Of a DNA stretch of 64,000 nt, positions 17,322 to 26,382 are shown one piece after another. The stretch is from Rugosimonospora acidiphila (lineage in GTDB: Bacteria; Actinomycetota; Actinomycetes; Mycobacteriales; Micromonosporaceae). The stretch is from positions 1 to 64,000 of the forward strand of contig NZ_BAABJQ010000007.1 of NCBI RefSeq assembly GCF_039543385.1, given 5' to 3'. The notes under the pieces were generated by a model that worked only from the letters and a program-made list of their open reading frames with translations, did not search any database and had not been told where the DNA came from. Every line of letters starts with the position of its first letter. Position 1 is the first letter of the stretch. Made by a program: the position numbers and the translations under genes.

Positions 17322-18761
17322 ATGGCGAGCTGGAGCCGGCGCGAGCAGAACCAGGCGTACCAGTTCCTCAACCGGCGGATCGTCTCGGCGATCCTCTCCG
17401 GCGAACCGGAAACCACCGAGCTGCCGATGCGCCGGTTCGGCCTGTCCATCACCGCCAGCGCCGCCGTGGCAGTGCTCGTCATCGCCGGCTTCCTCGTCTA
17501 CGGGCTGCTCGTGCCCGGCGGTCGTCGCCCCGCGGAGAACTCCATCATCCTCGAGCGCGAGACCGGAGCGACGTACATCTACCGTCAGGGCGAGCTGCAC
17601 CCCGTCCTCAACTTCACCTCGGCGCGGCTGATCCTCGGCCAAGCCAATCCCCCGGTGCAGACGTTGTCCCGCGCCCCGCTGCGGGACATCCCGCGCGGCC
17701 TGCCGGTGGGCATCCCCGGGGTGCCAGACACCCTGCCGGACAAGAGTTCCCTGGTCGGCCTGCCGTGGAGTGTCTGTACCGCACCGCGGTCACCGACGTC
17801 GGTGGTCCTGGCCACCCATGTTCTCGTAGGTACCGTTCCCGACGGCGGCACCGCGCTTCCCGTCAACGAAGGTGTCCTGGTGACCGCGGGGGTGAGCACC
17901 GACCGGTACCTGGTGTGGCACGACCACCGGTTGCGGGTGAGGGACAACGCCGTCATCGCCGCCCTGGGTTGGACCGGCGTGCGCCCCGCGCCGGTCACGC
18001 CGGCATTCCTCGACGCCCTGCCGGCTGGCCCGGATCTCACGCCGCTCACCATCCCGGGGGCGGGCCAGCCGTCGCCGGTCGTGATCGCTGGCTCGCCCAC
18101 CACAGTGGGCCAGTTGGTCCGCGCGCAGAACGAGTTCTACGTGGTGCTCGCCAACGGCCTGGCGCACGTGGGAGAGCTGACCGCGCAGTTGTGGTCCGCG
18201 GCCGGCCAGCGCATCACCGATGCCTCGGCCCAGGAGATCGGCCGGTTCCTGGTGGACACGAGCGTCGAGCCCACCGGACTGCCGGCTGAGGTCCCGACGG
18301 CCCACGGCATTGACGACCGGTTCGCCATGGCCTGCGCGGTGTACCGCGGTGGCACCACACTCGACCAGCCGGTCAGCGTGCTGTCCTACGCGCGCGTCGC
18401 CGCGGACATGACGTTGACGGATACCGCGGCCCCGCCGGTCGGCACCGATGGTTCACCGGTGGCCGATCGGGTGGCGCTGCCCGGTGGTCGGGGCGCGTTG
18501 GCCGCCACGTTGCTGCCGACGGGCTCGGCCGCGACCGGGAATGTGTACGTGGTCACCGACCAGGGCCTGAAGTACCCGCTGCCACCCGCGAACACGGCCA
18601 CCGTGCAGTCGTCGCTCGGGTTTGCCGGCGTGCACCCTGTGCCGATACCCAGCTCGATCCTGGCCCTGATCCCGACAGGTCCGGCGCTGGATCCGAGCGC
18701 CGCGGCCCTGTTCGTCGCGCCGGACACCGTCAAGGCCACGCCGAGTCCGAGCCCCGCGTGA
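17322..18761 (+). CDS. eccB: ESX core membrane protein EccB (ESX-A)
   Basis: The product has 479 residues from ATG 17322, chosen because EccB proteins begin with a short basic leader (here MASWSRREQNQAYQFLNRRI); ATG 17310 is possible. A single transmembrane helix lies at about 43-63. It is followed by a large extracytoplasmic domain with the family features ILERETGATYIYR, a conserved cysteine pair (WSVCTAP ... ACAVYRGG) and a repeated fold ending in LIPTGPALDPSAA. EccB is the periplasmic part of the ESX membrane complex. The much longer upstream open frame in the same phase is antisense or out of frame to the cassette genes and is rejected. Confidence 0.93.
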   Translation: MASWSRREQNQAYQFLNRRIVSAILSGEPETTELPMRRFGLSITASAAVAVLVIAGFLVYGLLVPGGRRPAENSIILERETGATYIYRQGELHPVLNFTSARLILGQANPPVQTLSRAPLRDIPRGLPVGIPGVPDTLPDKSSLVGLPWSVCTAPRSPTSVVLATHVLVGTVPDGGTALPVNEGVLVTAGVSTDRYLVWHDHRLRVRDNAVIAALGWTGVRPAPVTPAFLDALPAGPDLTPLTIPGAGQPSPVVIAGSPTTVGQLVRAQNEFYVVLANGLAHVGELTAQLWSAAGQRITDASAQEIGRFLVDTSVEPTGLPAEVPTAHGIDDRFAMACAVYRGGTTLDQPVSVLSYARVAADMTLTDTAAPPVGTDGSPVADRVALPGGRGALAATLLPTGSAATGNVYVVTDQGLKYPLPPANTATVQSSLGFAGVHPVPIPSSILALIPTGPALDPSAAALFVAPDTVKATPSPSPA

Positions 18762-18850
18762 CGGCGGTGAAGATCGCCATCACGACGCCTGATCGGCTAG
18801 ACTTTCGCTAAACGAATGCACTTCTGCCGGCTTGTAATGGACGGTTCGTC

Positions 18851-19336
18851 ATGAGCGCGGACGGAATTCTGGTCGACCTCCAGGAAATGGAGGACTTCCG
18901 TGACCACCTCACACCCCATCTGCAGCAGATCGCCAGCGCGCTGACCACGCTCACTCACAGCGACGCACCGCAACTCGGCAGCTTCTACCACGCCCAACAG
19001 GCCGAGCAGCGGTACGAGGCGCTTCGCGTCGACTTCGTCGCCCGACTGCGCCGGTTGATCCTCGCGCTAGCCGTGTCGGACGCGGGCATCGGCTCGATCC
19101 TCGACGCCTACGAGACCCGCGGCCACAACAGCGTGGCTTCGTTGAAGACCGCGGGCGACGTGCTCAACGATGACCGGGCGGCACGTGCCGCCGTGCGTTC
19201 CGACCCGGTGCTCGCGGACATCCTGCGGCAGGACCCGCAGCTCAGCAAGGTGCTCTCTGGCGGTTCGGGCGACTCGTTGACCAACGCGATCACGGACAGC
19301 AGTGCCATGATCCGGGGAGCGAACACCGATGTCTGA
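18851..19336 (+). CDS. Small helical ESX-substrate-like protein (partner of next gene)
   Basis: The product has 161 residues from ATG 18851. It has helical stretches EMEDFRDHLTPHLQQIASAL and ALRVDFVARLRRLILALAVS with an intervening turn (HSDAPQLGSFYHAQQ), then a second helical part. There is no WXG motif. The stop overlaps the start of the next gene by 8 bp, so the two are co-translated. Size, helicity and position suggest the PE-like member of a secreted pair. Specific family not recognised. Confidence 0.5.
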   Translation: MSADGILVDLQEMEDFRDHLTPHLQQIASALTTLTHSDAPQLGSFYHAQQAEQRYEALRVDFVARLRRLILALAVSDAGIGSILDAYETRGHNSVASLKTAGDVLNDDRAARAAVRSDPVLADILRQDPQLSKVLSGGSGDSLTNAITDSSAMIRGANTDV

Positions 19337-20423
19337 CGAATACGTCGAACGCTACCAGGCCGTCGAGCACTCGCAGCTCTATCGCGAGCTCAGCGCCGGC
19401 GCTCCGCCGAGCCTGGACGCCCTCTCCGACGTCTGGCAGACGGCGGCACAGACCCTCCAGACGACCGCGGCCGACCTGCGCGCCGACCTCGCCAAGCTCC
19501 AAGCGTCGTGGTCCGGCGAGACCAGCAAAGAATACCAGTACCGCCTCGGGCTCGCCGCGTCGTTCGCGGAGGGCCTCGCCGAGCAGGCGATCAATCTGCA
19601 CACCGGCCTGTCGACCATGTCGGTGGCGCTGACCGAGGCCCAGTCCCGCGGCACGCCGGCACCCACCAACGACACGGACTGGGAGCACGACGCGATGCTG
19701 GGAACGCTGCTCGGTCACACGGTGACCGACGCGGAGTTGGCCCAGTCGCATGACCAGCTGGTCACGGTGGTGGCCGACCTCGCCGTGTCGTACGACCTGG
19801 CCGACCGCAGCGACTGGTCCACACCGGCGCCTGATCCGTCGCCCGACCTGCCCGGGCAGGCGCTCGCCGTCGACGTCGGCGTCGCGAACGCTCAAGACGC
19901 CGGGGCCACGCCGGCCAATGCCACGGTGGTGCCGGCAGTGGTCACGCCGGTCAGCACCACGGTGGTGCCGGCTGCGGCCACGCTGGCCGCCCCTGTGGCG
20001 ACGCAACTGGCGGGGACCATCGGCGGCCCGCCGCCGGCCGTGACGTCGCCGGCCATGGCGTCGCCGGCCTTGTCCGCGCCCTCGCTGGTGTCACCGCTGT
20101 CCGGGGCGGCGACCCCGTTGCCGCCGAGCCTCATCGGCACCGTGACATCGTTGCAGGGCGCCGGTACGAGTCTGGCCGCCTCCACCGGCAGCGGGCTCGC
20201 GGCGGCGCGGGGCTCCACCGCCAGTACAGCCACCGGCTCGTCCGCGTCGCTGCCGCCGCCGGTCATGGGAGGTGGCCCTGCCTCGGGGTCGGCGCAGCCC
20301 GGTCCGGTCAGCCGGTCGCTGTTCGACGACGAGACCGCGTGGGCCGGCGAGAACGACGCCTGGGCGAACCATCGTGACGAGTCACCGCCGCCCGTGCTGG
20401 GCCACCCGAACGGATCTGTCTGA
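19329..20423 (+). CDS. WXG100/PPE-like protein with Ala/Pro/Thr-rich region and acidic tail
   Basis: The product has 364 residues. The N-terminal ~150 residues are helical with a WXG-type turn LQASWSGETSKEYQY (W near residue 62). A helix pair and a long Ala/Pro/Thr/Val-rich disordered region (about 165-310) follow. The C-terminus FDDETAWAGENDAWANHRDE is acidic with two tryptophans, matching the tail style of the 1881, 3541 and 45509 proteins. I infer ESX export together with the 18851 product. It ends the ESX-A locus; about 200 bp without a recognised gene follow. Confidence 0.55.
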   Translation: MSDEYVERYQAVEHSQLYRELSAGAPPSLDALSDVWQTAAQTLQTTAADLRADLAKLQASWSGETSKEYQYRLGLAASFAEGLAEQAINLHTGLSTMSVALTEAQSRGTPAPTNDTDWEHDAMLGTLLGHTVTDAELAQSHDQLVTVVADLAVSYDLADRSDWSTPAPDPSPDLPGQALAVDVGVANAQDAGATPANATVVPAVVTPVSTTVVPAAATLAAPVATQLAGTIGGPPPAVTSPAMASPALSAPSLVSPLSGAATPLPPSLIGTVTSLQGAGTSLAASTGSGLAAARGSTASTATGSSASLPPPVMGGGPASGSAQPGPVSRSLFDDETAWAGENDAWANHRDESPPPVLGHPNGSV

Positions 20424-20629
20424 CCTGTGACCTGCCGGCCCGTCGTGTGCCCGCATCGCGACACACGCGAGAATCTCCGGGTCGTAGCCGATGGCGAGGT
20501 CGCGGCCCTAGAGGTCCGCGGTCGCCTTCGCCTTGACGACGGTCACCGTGGTTCCCTTCTCGTTTTCTCCTACGGCGATGAGAGGGTCATCGGTTTCTCG
20601 CGATGCCCGTCGTCGTCTAAGTTGACACC

Positions 20630-21898
20630 ATGAGCGACGATGTCGCGCTGCTGCTGGGCAGGGCCGGCTTCGGGCCGACCGCCACCGAACTGGCCGCCGC
20701 GAGGAAGGCCGGTTACCCGGCCGCCCTGTCGGCCATGCTCCAGCCGCCCGGGCCGGACATCGGCGCCACCAGCGCACCCGTGCCCGACCTGGGACCCGAC
20801 CCGTACGCGCGGCAGCCCAACCCGACGGTCAGCCAGCGCACCAGCTTCGACGCCACCCGCGCCGACCAGGTCACGCAGCTTACCCGGTGGTGGCTCGACC
20901 GCATGACGGCCGCGGACCACCAGGCCATGGAGCGGCTGGTGTTCTTCTGGGAGGGGCACTGGGCAACCTCGGTCACGAAGGTCAAGAGCGCTCAGCTCAT
21001 GCTGACCCAGCACCTGACCATGCGCGGCGCGAGCGACTTCTCCGCGTTGGCGCACCAGATGATCGTCGACCCGGCGCTGGTCTACTGGCTGGACGGTCAG
21101 CTCAACACCCGGGGCGCCGCCAACGAGAACCTCGCGCGCGAGTTCTTCGAACTGTTCACCCTCGGCATCGGTAACTACACGGAGCAGGACGTCAAGGCGT
21201 CCGGCCGCGCGCTGACCGGCTGGCGCATCGATCTGGCCGGGCGGCGCTGCGTCTTCGACGCCGACGTCTTCGACGGCGGGAGCAAGACGATCCTGGGCGC
21301 CACCGCGAACTTCGGCGCCAGCAGCCTGGTTGACCTGGTGTTGCGGCGCCCGGCCTGCCCACAGTTCATCGCCTCCCGGCTGTGGTACCGCTACGGCTCG
21401 TCGACCCAGCCGATCCCGGCGCGCCTGCGCGAGGCCATGACGGCCAAGTTCCCCTCGCCCACGGCGATGCTGGCCGTCCTGTTCGCCGACGACGCCTTCC
21501 GCGCCACCCGGGCCACGATGGTCAAGCAGCCCATCGAGTGGATCGTCGGCGCCATGCGGCAGCTGAACATCCGCCCGGCCGACATCCCCGCGGCCACATT
21601 CACGGAGATCTGCGACGGGCTGGCCGGCCTGGGGCAGCGGCCGTTCACCCCGCCCAGCGTGGGCGGCTGGCCGTCCGGCGCGGCCTGGCTCACCTCGGCG
21701 GCGGCCCAGGTGAGGCTGAGCCTTGCGGGCAAGCTGGCCAATCTGGCGGTCGACACCCGGCTCACGCCGCAGGACGTGGCGTACGTGCTGGGGGTCGACA
21801 CGTGGACCAACCGCACGTACGCGCTGCTGCGCGGCGAACGCAACTCGCGACTGTTGATGGTGCTCGGCATGGTGAGCCCGGAATATCTGGTGACCTGA
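20630..21898 (+). CDS. DUF1800 family protein
   Basis: The product has 422 residues from ATG 20630. Family marks include the N-terminal LLGRAGFGPTATELAAA and the middle region VFFWEGHWATSV. The segment NENLAREFFELFTLGIGNYT is the most typical DUF1800 run, and PFTPPSVGGWPSGAAWL lies near the end. No signal peptide is evident. DUF1800 proteins are nearly always encoded beside a DUF1501 protein, as here (one base separates the two). Biochemical function is unknown; joint export or action at the cell surface is only inferred from the DUF1501 partner. No sequence link to ESX is apparent. Confidence 0.85.
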   Translation: MSDDVALLLGRAGFGPTATELAAARKAGYPAALSAMLQPPGPDIGATSAPVPDLGPDPYARQPNPTVSQRTSFDATRADQVTQLTRWWLDRMTAADHQAMERLVFFWEGHWATSVTKVKSAQLMLTQHLTMRGASDFSALAHQMIVDPALVYWLDGQLNTRGAANENLAREFFELFTLGIGNYTEQDVKASGRALTGWRIDLAGRRCVFDADVFDGGSKTILGATANFGASSLVDLVLRRPACPQFIASRLWYRYGSSTQPIPARLREAMTAKFPSPTAMLAVLFADDAFRATRATMVKQPIEWIVGAMRQLNIRPADIPAATFTEICDGLAGLGQRPFTPPSVGGWPSGAAWLTSAAAQVRLSLAGKLANLAVDTRLTPQDVAYVLGVDTWTNRTYALLRGERNSRLLMVLGMVSPEYLVT

Positions 21899-21899
21899 C

Positions 21900-23159
21900 A
21901 TGGACGCACTGACTCGACGCCGGTTCCTGCGCGCCTCCGGAGTCGTCGGCGCGGCCGCGCTGGCCACCGGCGGGGCCGTGATGGGCCTGGCCGAGCTCTT
22001 GGGTACGGCGACCAACGACCAGCCGGCCTGGACCCGCCAGAAGGTCAGCCGGCTGGTCCTCGTGACCCTGTACGGCGGCAACGACGGACTCAACACCGTC
22101 ATCCCGTACGCGGATCCGGCGTACCACTCGGCGCGCCCGGAGCTGGCGTACCCGCCGGAGCAGGTGCTGCACCTCGACGCCTCGCTGGGCCTGAACCCGG
22201 CCATGCGGCGCATGAAGCAGGCGTGGGACAACAAGCGGCTGGCGATCGTCCTGGGCGTGGAGTATCCGTCGCCCAACCGCAGCCATTTCCGCTCGATGGA
22301 CATCTGGCAGAGCGCCACGCCGACCAAGCCCGCCACGACCGGCTGGATCGGCCGCTGGCTGGACGGGACGAAGGCGTCCCGCGAGGTCGCGGTGAGCTTC
22401 GAACCCGTGCTGCCGCCGGTGCTCGCCGGTCAGGCCCGGGTCGGTTCCTGCATCAGCTACCAGGGCTTTTCGCTGCCGACCTGGATTGACGCCGCCACCG
22501 TGTCGGCGCTGGGCCGCCCGCAGGCGGGGGAGCCGGAGATGCAGGCCCGGGCCGCGAACAGCTACGCCGACCTGGTCACCATGGAGCACGTGATTGGCGG
22601 TGCCGATAAGCCGGCCGGTTCCGTCTCGACCGATGACGGCGTGTCCGGCCCGGCCACCGGCACCGGCGGCGACAGCGAGATCGCCGGCCAGCTCGAACTC
22701 GTGGCCCGCTGCGTCGAGGTGGGCGTGCCCACCCGGGTCTACTCGGTGAGCCTCGGCGGCTTCGACCTGCACGCCGACGAGCGCGACGCGCACCAGTACC
22801 TGCTGGGGCAGCTCGACTCCGCGCTGGGTAGCTTCCTCGACCGGATGGCGCGGACCGAGGCCGGCCGGCAGGTGGTCGTGGTGGTGTACAGCGAGTTCGG
22901 CCGGCGGGTACGGGCGAACGCCTCCGACGGTACCGATCACGGTACGGCCGCCCCGATTCTCGTGGCCGGTGCCCGGGTGGCCGGCGGGTTCTACGGCGAG
23001 CAGCCGAGCCTGACCGACCTCGACGACGGCGACCTCAAGGCGTCGACCGACTTCCGCGACGTCTACGGCACCGTCCTTGCCACGGTCCTGCGTGCCGATC
23101 CGGAGCGCTACCTTGACGGCTTCCGGCCGCACCTGCTGCCGCTGTTCCCGCCCGGCTGA
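21900..23159 (+). CDS. DUF1501 family protein, Tat-exported
   Basis: The product has 419 residues. The N-terminus has a twin-arginine signal (TRRRFLRASGVVGAAALATG), so export by Tat in folded form is expected. The body is alkaline-phosphatase/sulfatase-like: LVTLYGGNDGLNTVIPYADP, then YPSPNRSHFRSMDIWQSA, VVVVYSEFGRRVRANASDGT and DHGTAAPILVAG. These contain the Asp/His residues typical of metal binding in this fold. Enzymatic activity has not been established for the family. It is the second gene of a DUF1800/DUF1501 pair at the border of the polysaccharide locus. Confidence 0.88.
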   Translation: MDALTRRRFLRASGVVGAAALATGGAVMGLAELLGTATNDQPAWTRQKVSRLVLVTLYGGNDGLNTVIPYADPAYHSARPELAYPPEQVLHLDASLGLNPAMRRMKQAWDNKRLAIVLGVEYPSPNRSHFRSMDIWQSATPTKPATTGWIGRWLDGTKASREVAVSFEPVLPPVLAGQARVGSCISYQGFSLPTWIDAATVSALGRPQAGEPEMQARAANSYADLVTMEHVIGGADKPAGSVSTDDGVSGPATGTGGDSEIAGQLELVARCVEVGVPTRVYSVSLGGFDLHADERDAHQYLLGQLDSALGSFLDRMARTEAGRQVVVVVYSEFGRRVRANASDGTDHGTAAPILVAGARVAGGFYGEQPSLTDLDDGDLKASTDFRDVYGTVLATVLRADPERYLDGFRPHLLPLFPPG

Positions 23160-23250
23160 CCGTGACCGTCCGGCGCGGTTCGATGGGGGCGCGACTGTTT
23201 CCATCGCCACCGCTCCGCCGAGCCCGCCGCCCGATTATTCCTAAGCCCAG

Positions 23251-23290
23251 CTCTTTGTCACATTGAAGTATTTCCCATCTTTTGCCAATC
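23251..23290 (+). promoter_or_regulatory. AT-richer stretch upstream of the LCP gene
   Basis: Within the 207-bp gap after the DUF1501 gene, a short stretch of low GC carries TTGTCA (23255-23260). A weak TCTTTT follows 17 bp later (23278-23283). It is the most promoter-like sequence before the polysaccharide genes, but the match is poor. Confidence 0.25.
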
Positions 23291-23366
23291 CCTGGAACTC
23301 TTCTCGTACCCACCATCCTGGTCATCGCCCGCGGGCAAGTCGCTAGGCGATCTGGCCGGTATCGGA

Positions 23367-24647
23367 ATGGCCAAGGCCGGCCGCCGCGACGGTACACGGG
23401 GCGCCGGGTCGCCGCGGGGCCTCAGTACCATGGGCGGCATGCCACGCCGCCCAGGTCCCGCTGATCCGAGTCTGCCCAGCGTCGTCGACGGCACCTCCGA
23501 CGCAAGCTCCGCGATGACACCCGCCGCCGAGGCCGGCTCCACCGAAGCCGACCCGAGCGTCGGTGAGGCCACGGTTAATGGTCAGGCCACAGAGGGTCAG
23601 GCCACAGAGGGTCAGGGCTCCGGTGGTCAGCCCATCGAGACCGCGCTCGTCGAGAAGCCGGTCCGCCGCCACCGCGCCCGGAAGGTCATCCTGATCTGCG
23701 CGCTCGTGCTCGTGGTGCTCGTCGCCGGTGGCGTCACGGCCGCGGGGCTCTACGTGCACTCGGTGGACAAGAGCGTCAAGCGGGTCAACGCCTTCTCGGG
23801 CGTCCCCGTGCAGTCGCGGCCGGTGAAGGTGGCAGCCGACGCGGAGAACCTGCTGATCCTGGGCAGTGACACCCGGGACCCGGAGAACACCTCGGGCTCG
23901 CGCAGCGACACCATCATCCTCGCCCACCTGCCCAAGGGGGGCGGCAGCGCGCAACTCATCTCCATCCCTCGCGACACCTGGGTGCACGTACCCCGCTCCG
24001 CGAACGGCAAGCACGGCAACGTGGACGCGAAGATCAACGCCGCCTACGCCTGGGGTGGCGTGCCGTTGACGGTGGAGACCATCGAGGACTTCACGGGGGT
24101 ACGCATCGACCACGTCGTCCTCGTCGACTTCGCCGGCTTCGAGGAGATCATCAACGCGCTGGGCGGCGTGGACATCGACGTCGACCAGGCGTTCACCTCC
24201 CACCACTCACTCAATCCGTCGGGCATCCGACACTTCAACCAGGGCATGCAGCACATGGACGGTGCGGCGGCGCTGGACTATTCGCGCGAGCGCTACGCCT
24301 TCGCCGACGGTGACTTCGCCCGCATCCAGCATCAGCAACAGATGATCAAAGCTGTGCTGGACAAGGCGGCCTCCGGCGACCTGCTGACCAACCCGACCCG
24401 GTTGAACTCCTTCGTCAAGTCGACCGCCAAGGCCGTGCAGGTGGACCAGACGCTCTCGCTGCTCAGCCTCGCCGCCCAGCTGAGGAACCTGCGCAGCAAC
24501 AACCTGTCGTTCTTCACCAGCCCGTCGAAGGGAACCGGCATGGAGGGTGACCAGAGCGTGGTGTTCGCCGACACCACCAAGGCGAAGACTCTGTTCGCCG
24601 CCGTCCGCGACGACAACGTCCCCGCCATCGTGGCCGCGGCCAAGTAA
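23367..24647 (+). CDS. LytR-CpsA-Psr (LCP) family glycopolymer ligase
   Basis: The product has up to 426 residues from ATG 23367; ATGs at 23430 and 23439 are equally possible starts in the disordered N-terminus. A Gly/Glu/Thr-rich cytosolic part with a short TEGQA repeat precedes one transmembrane helix (about 104-125). The LCP domain follows: SDTIILAHLPKGGG, ISIPRDTWVHVP, the KINAAYAWGG motif, VDFAGFEEIINALGGVDIDV and DYSRERYAFADGDFARIQHQ. The conserved Arg/Asp residues bind polyprenyl pyrophosphate. LCP enzymes transfer polysaccharides or teichoic acids from lipid carrier to peptidoglycan. It opens the polysaccharide locus and probably attaches that locus's product to the wall. Confidence 0.92.
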   Translation: MAKAGRRDGTRGAGSPRGLSTMGGMPRRPGPADPSLPSVVDGTSDASSAMTPAAEAGSTEADPSVGEATVNGQATEGQATEGQGSGGQPIETALVEKPVRRHRARKVILICALVLVVLVAGGVTAAGLYVHSVDKSVKRVNAFSGVPVQSRPVKVAADAENLLILGSDTRDPENTSGSRSDTIILAHLPKGGGSAQLISIPRDTWVHVPRSANGKHGNVDAKINAAYAWGGVPLTVETIEDFTGVRIDHVVLVDFAGFEEIINALGGVDIDVDQAFTSHHSLNPSGIRHFNQGMQHMDGAAALDYSRERYAFADGDFARIQHQQQMIKAVLDKAASGDLLTNPTRLNSFVKSTAKAVQVDQTLSLLSLAAQLRNLRSNNLSFFTSPSKGTGMEGDQSVVFADTTKAKTLFAAVRDDNVPAIVAAAK

Positions 24648-24651
24648 CACC

Positions 24652-24667
24652 GGTGCCGCCGGGCACC
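24652..24667 (+). terminator. Small hairpin after the LCP gene
   Basis: GGTGCC-GCCG-GGCACC is a perfect 6-bp stem with a 4-nt loop, starting 5 bp after the LCP stop codon. There is no T-tract. It may terminate or attenuate transcription before the next gene. Confidence 0.4.
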
Positions 24668-24741
24668 CTGCGGCGTGGTCGGTCGTATCGTGCTTGATCG
24701 CCGTTGGGGAGCCAGCGTCCGCCGGCGGAACGGGGGAAATC

Positions 24742-26358
24742 ATGGAGATCTCGGGCTCGGCAGCGGGGGCCTGCGGGCCGACGACCGCGCGCGGGCCGAT
24801 GGCCGATCCGCCCGGCGCGGACGAGATCGCGGCCGACCAGTTCGCGGCCGAGGGGGTCCCCGGAGCCGGATCGTCGCTGCCGGACGAGACGCCGGCCGGT
24901 TCCGGGTATGACGGCGGCGGGTACGACGGGGAGTCGCGAGTCCCCCGTCCCCGTACCGGCGGGCGGGGCGTGAGCCCGGACGAGCCCGGGACGCTCGCGC
25001 CGGCCCCGCCGCGCGTGCGCCCCGGCTCGGGCAGAAGGCGGCTGCGGGCCTGGATGCTGACCGCGCCCATGGACCTCCTCGCGCTGCTCGTGCCGCTGGC
25101 TATCAGCACCCGGTACTGGCGCGGCACCCTATCCGCGGCCGCGCTGACCATGGTGTTCTTCGCCGCGGGCGGCCTCTACCGCGTGCGCCGCCACATCAGC
25201 ATCCTCGACGAGCTGCCCAATCTGTGCGGCCGGCTGCTCGCCGCCGCCGCGGTCGTCGGGATCATCGCGGCCGTGCGCCACGACTCCGTCGGTTATGGGA
25301 CCGGTTTCATGCAGGGTGTGGCCCTGTCGGCGGGCTCGGTCATCGTGGGGCGCATGCTGAGCCGGAACCTGGCGCTGATCGCCCGCCGGAAGCGGTGGGT
25401 CGAGCACAACGCCATCGTCATCGGCTGCGGCCCGATCGGCGTCGCGCTAGCCCGCACGCTGCAGAACTACCCGCGCTACGGCCTGCGCTTCGTGGGTTAC
25501 GTCGACGCCGAGGCCCGTGGGGGTACGGCCCCCGTACGGCTGGCCGGAACCCTGGACGACCTGCCCGCCGCGGTCGCGATGACCCACTGCGACGTCATCA
25601 TCATCGCGGACCCCGACTGCGGGGAGTCCACCCTCATGGAGTTCATGCGCCAGCCCGGCTGCGCCCGCTGCGAGCTGTGGGTGGTACCGCGGCTGTGGGG
25701 CTCGCGCTCGCACGGCGCGCTGTCCGACCACGTGGGTGCGATCCCGGTCGTCCAGATCGCAAACACCACGCTGTCCGGCCCGAGGTGGGCGATCAAGCGC
25801 GGCTCGGACATCGTCGTCGCGTCGCTCGCGCTGGTCCTGCTGAGCCCGGTGCTGCTGCTCTGCGCGCTCGCCACCTGGCTCGACGGCGGCCCGGGCATCC
25901 TGTTCCGGCAGGAGCGCATCGGGCGCGACGGCGTGCCCATCGAGGTCATCAAGTTCCGCACCATGCGGCCGCGGGACGACGCCGAATCCCGCACGAAATG
26001 GTCCATCGCCAACGATCAGCGGGTCAGCGCCGTGGGGCGCTTCATGCGCCGTACCTCCCTCGACGAGCTGCCGCAGTTCTGGAATGTGCTGCGCGGGGAC
26101 ATGACCGTGGTCGGGCCGCGCCCCGAGCGGCCGTACTTCGTGGAGAAGTTCTCCGCCGAGTACCCCGACTACGCCATGCGCCACCGGGTTCAGGCCGGAT
26201 TGACCGGGCTCGCGCAGGTCAGTGGGTTCCGCGGCGACACGCCCATCCCGGACCGGGCCCGGTTCGACAACTACTACATCGAGAACTGGTCGCTCTGGTT
26301 GGACACCAAGGTGCTGCTGCGCACGATCACCGAGGTGTTCCGGCGCAGCGGCCGCTGA
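24742..26358 (+). CDS. Undecaprenyl-phosphate sugar phosphotransferase (WbaP/CpsE type)
   Basis: The product has 538 residues from ATG 24742, with CGGGGGA upstream. A disordered acidic N-terminus (about 1-95) precedes four hydrophobic segments and a CoA-binding/Rossmann-like domain (IVIGCGPIGVALARTLQN). The C-terminal catalytic domain (about 350-538) shows FRQERIGRDGVPIEVIKFRT, RRTSLDELPQFWNVLRGDMT, VGPRPERPYF and GLTGLAQVSGFRGDT. This family adds the first sugar-1-phosphate to undecaprenyl phosphate, starting repeat-unit assembly. It sits between the LCP ligase and the glycosyltransferases and defines the locus as lipid-linked surface polysaccharide. Confidence 0.94.
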   Translation: MEISGSAAGACGPTTARGPMADPPGADEIAADQFAAEGVPGAGSSLPDETPAGSGYDGGGYDGESRVPRPRTGGRGVSPDEPGTLAPAPPRVRPGSGRRRLRAWMLTAPMDLLALLVPLAISTRYWRGTLSAAALTMVFFAAGGLYRVRRHISILDELPNLCGRLLAAAAVVGIIAAVRHDSVGYGTGFMQGVALSAGSVIVGRMLSRNLALIARRKRWVEHNAIVIGCGPIGVALARTLQNYPRYGLRFVGYVDAEARGGTAPVRLAGTLDDLPAAVAMTHCDVIIIADPDCGESTLMEFMRQPGCARCELWVVPRLWGSRSHGALSDHVGAIPVVQIANTTLSGPRWAIKRGSDIVVASLALVLLSPVLLLCALATWLDGGPGILFRQERIGRDGVPIEVIKFRTMRPRDDAESRTKWSIANDQRVSAVGRFMRRTSLDELPQFWNVLRGDMTVVGPRPERPYFVEKFSAEYPDYAMRHRVQAGLTGLAQVSGFRGDTPIPDRARFDNYYIENWSLWLDTKVLLRTITEVFRRSGR

Positions 26359-26382
26359 TCCGCGCGTCGCTCGCGAAGCGGG

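Noticed and set aside
20424..20629. Small open frames in the gap before the DUF1800 gene
   Set aside because: Short, overlapping on both strands, no start signals; the gap shows only a weak 6-bp inverted repeat (CGTGTG/CACACG).
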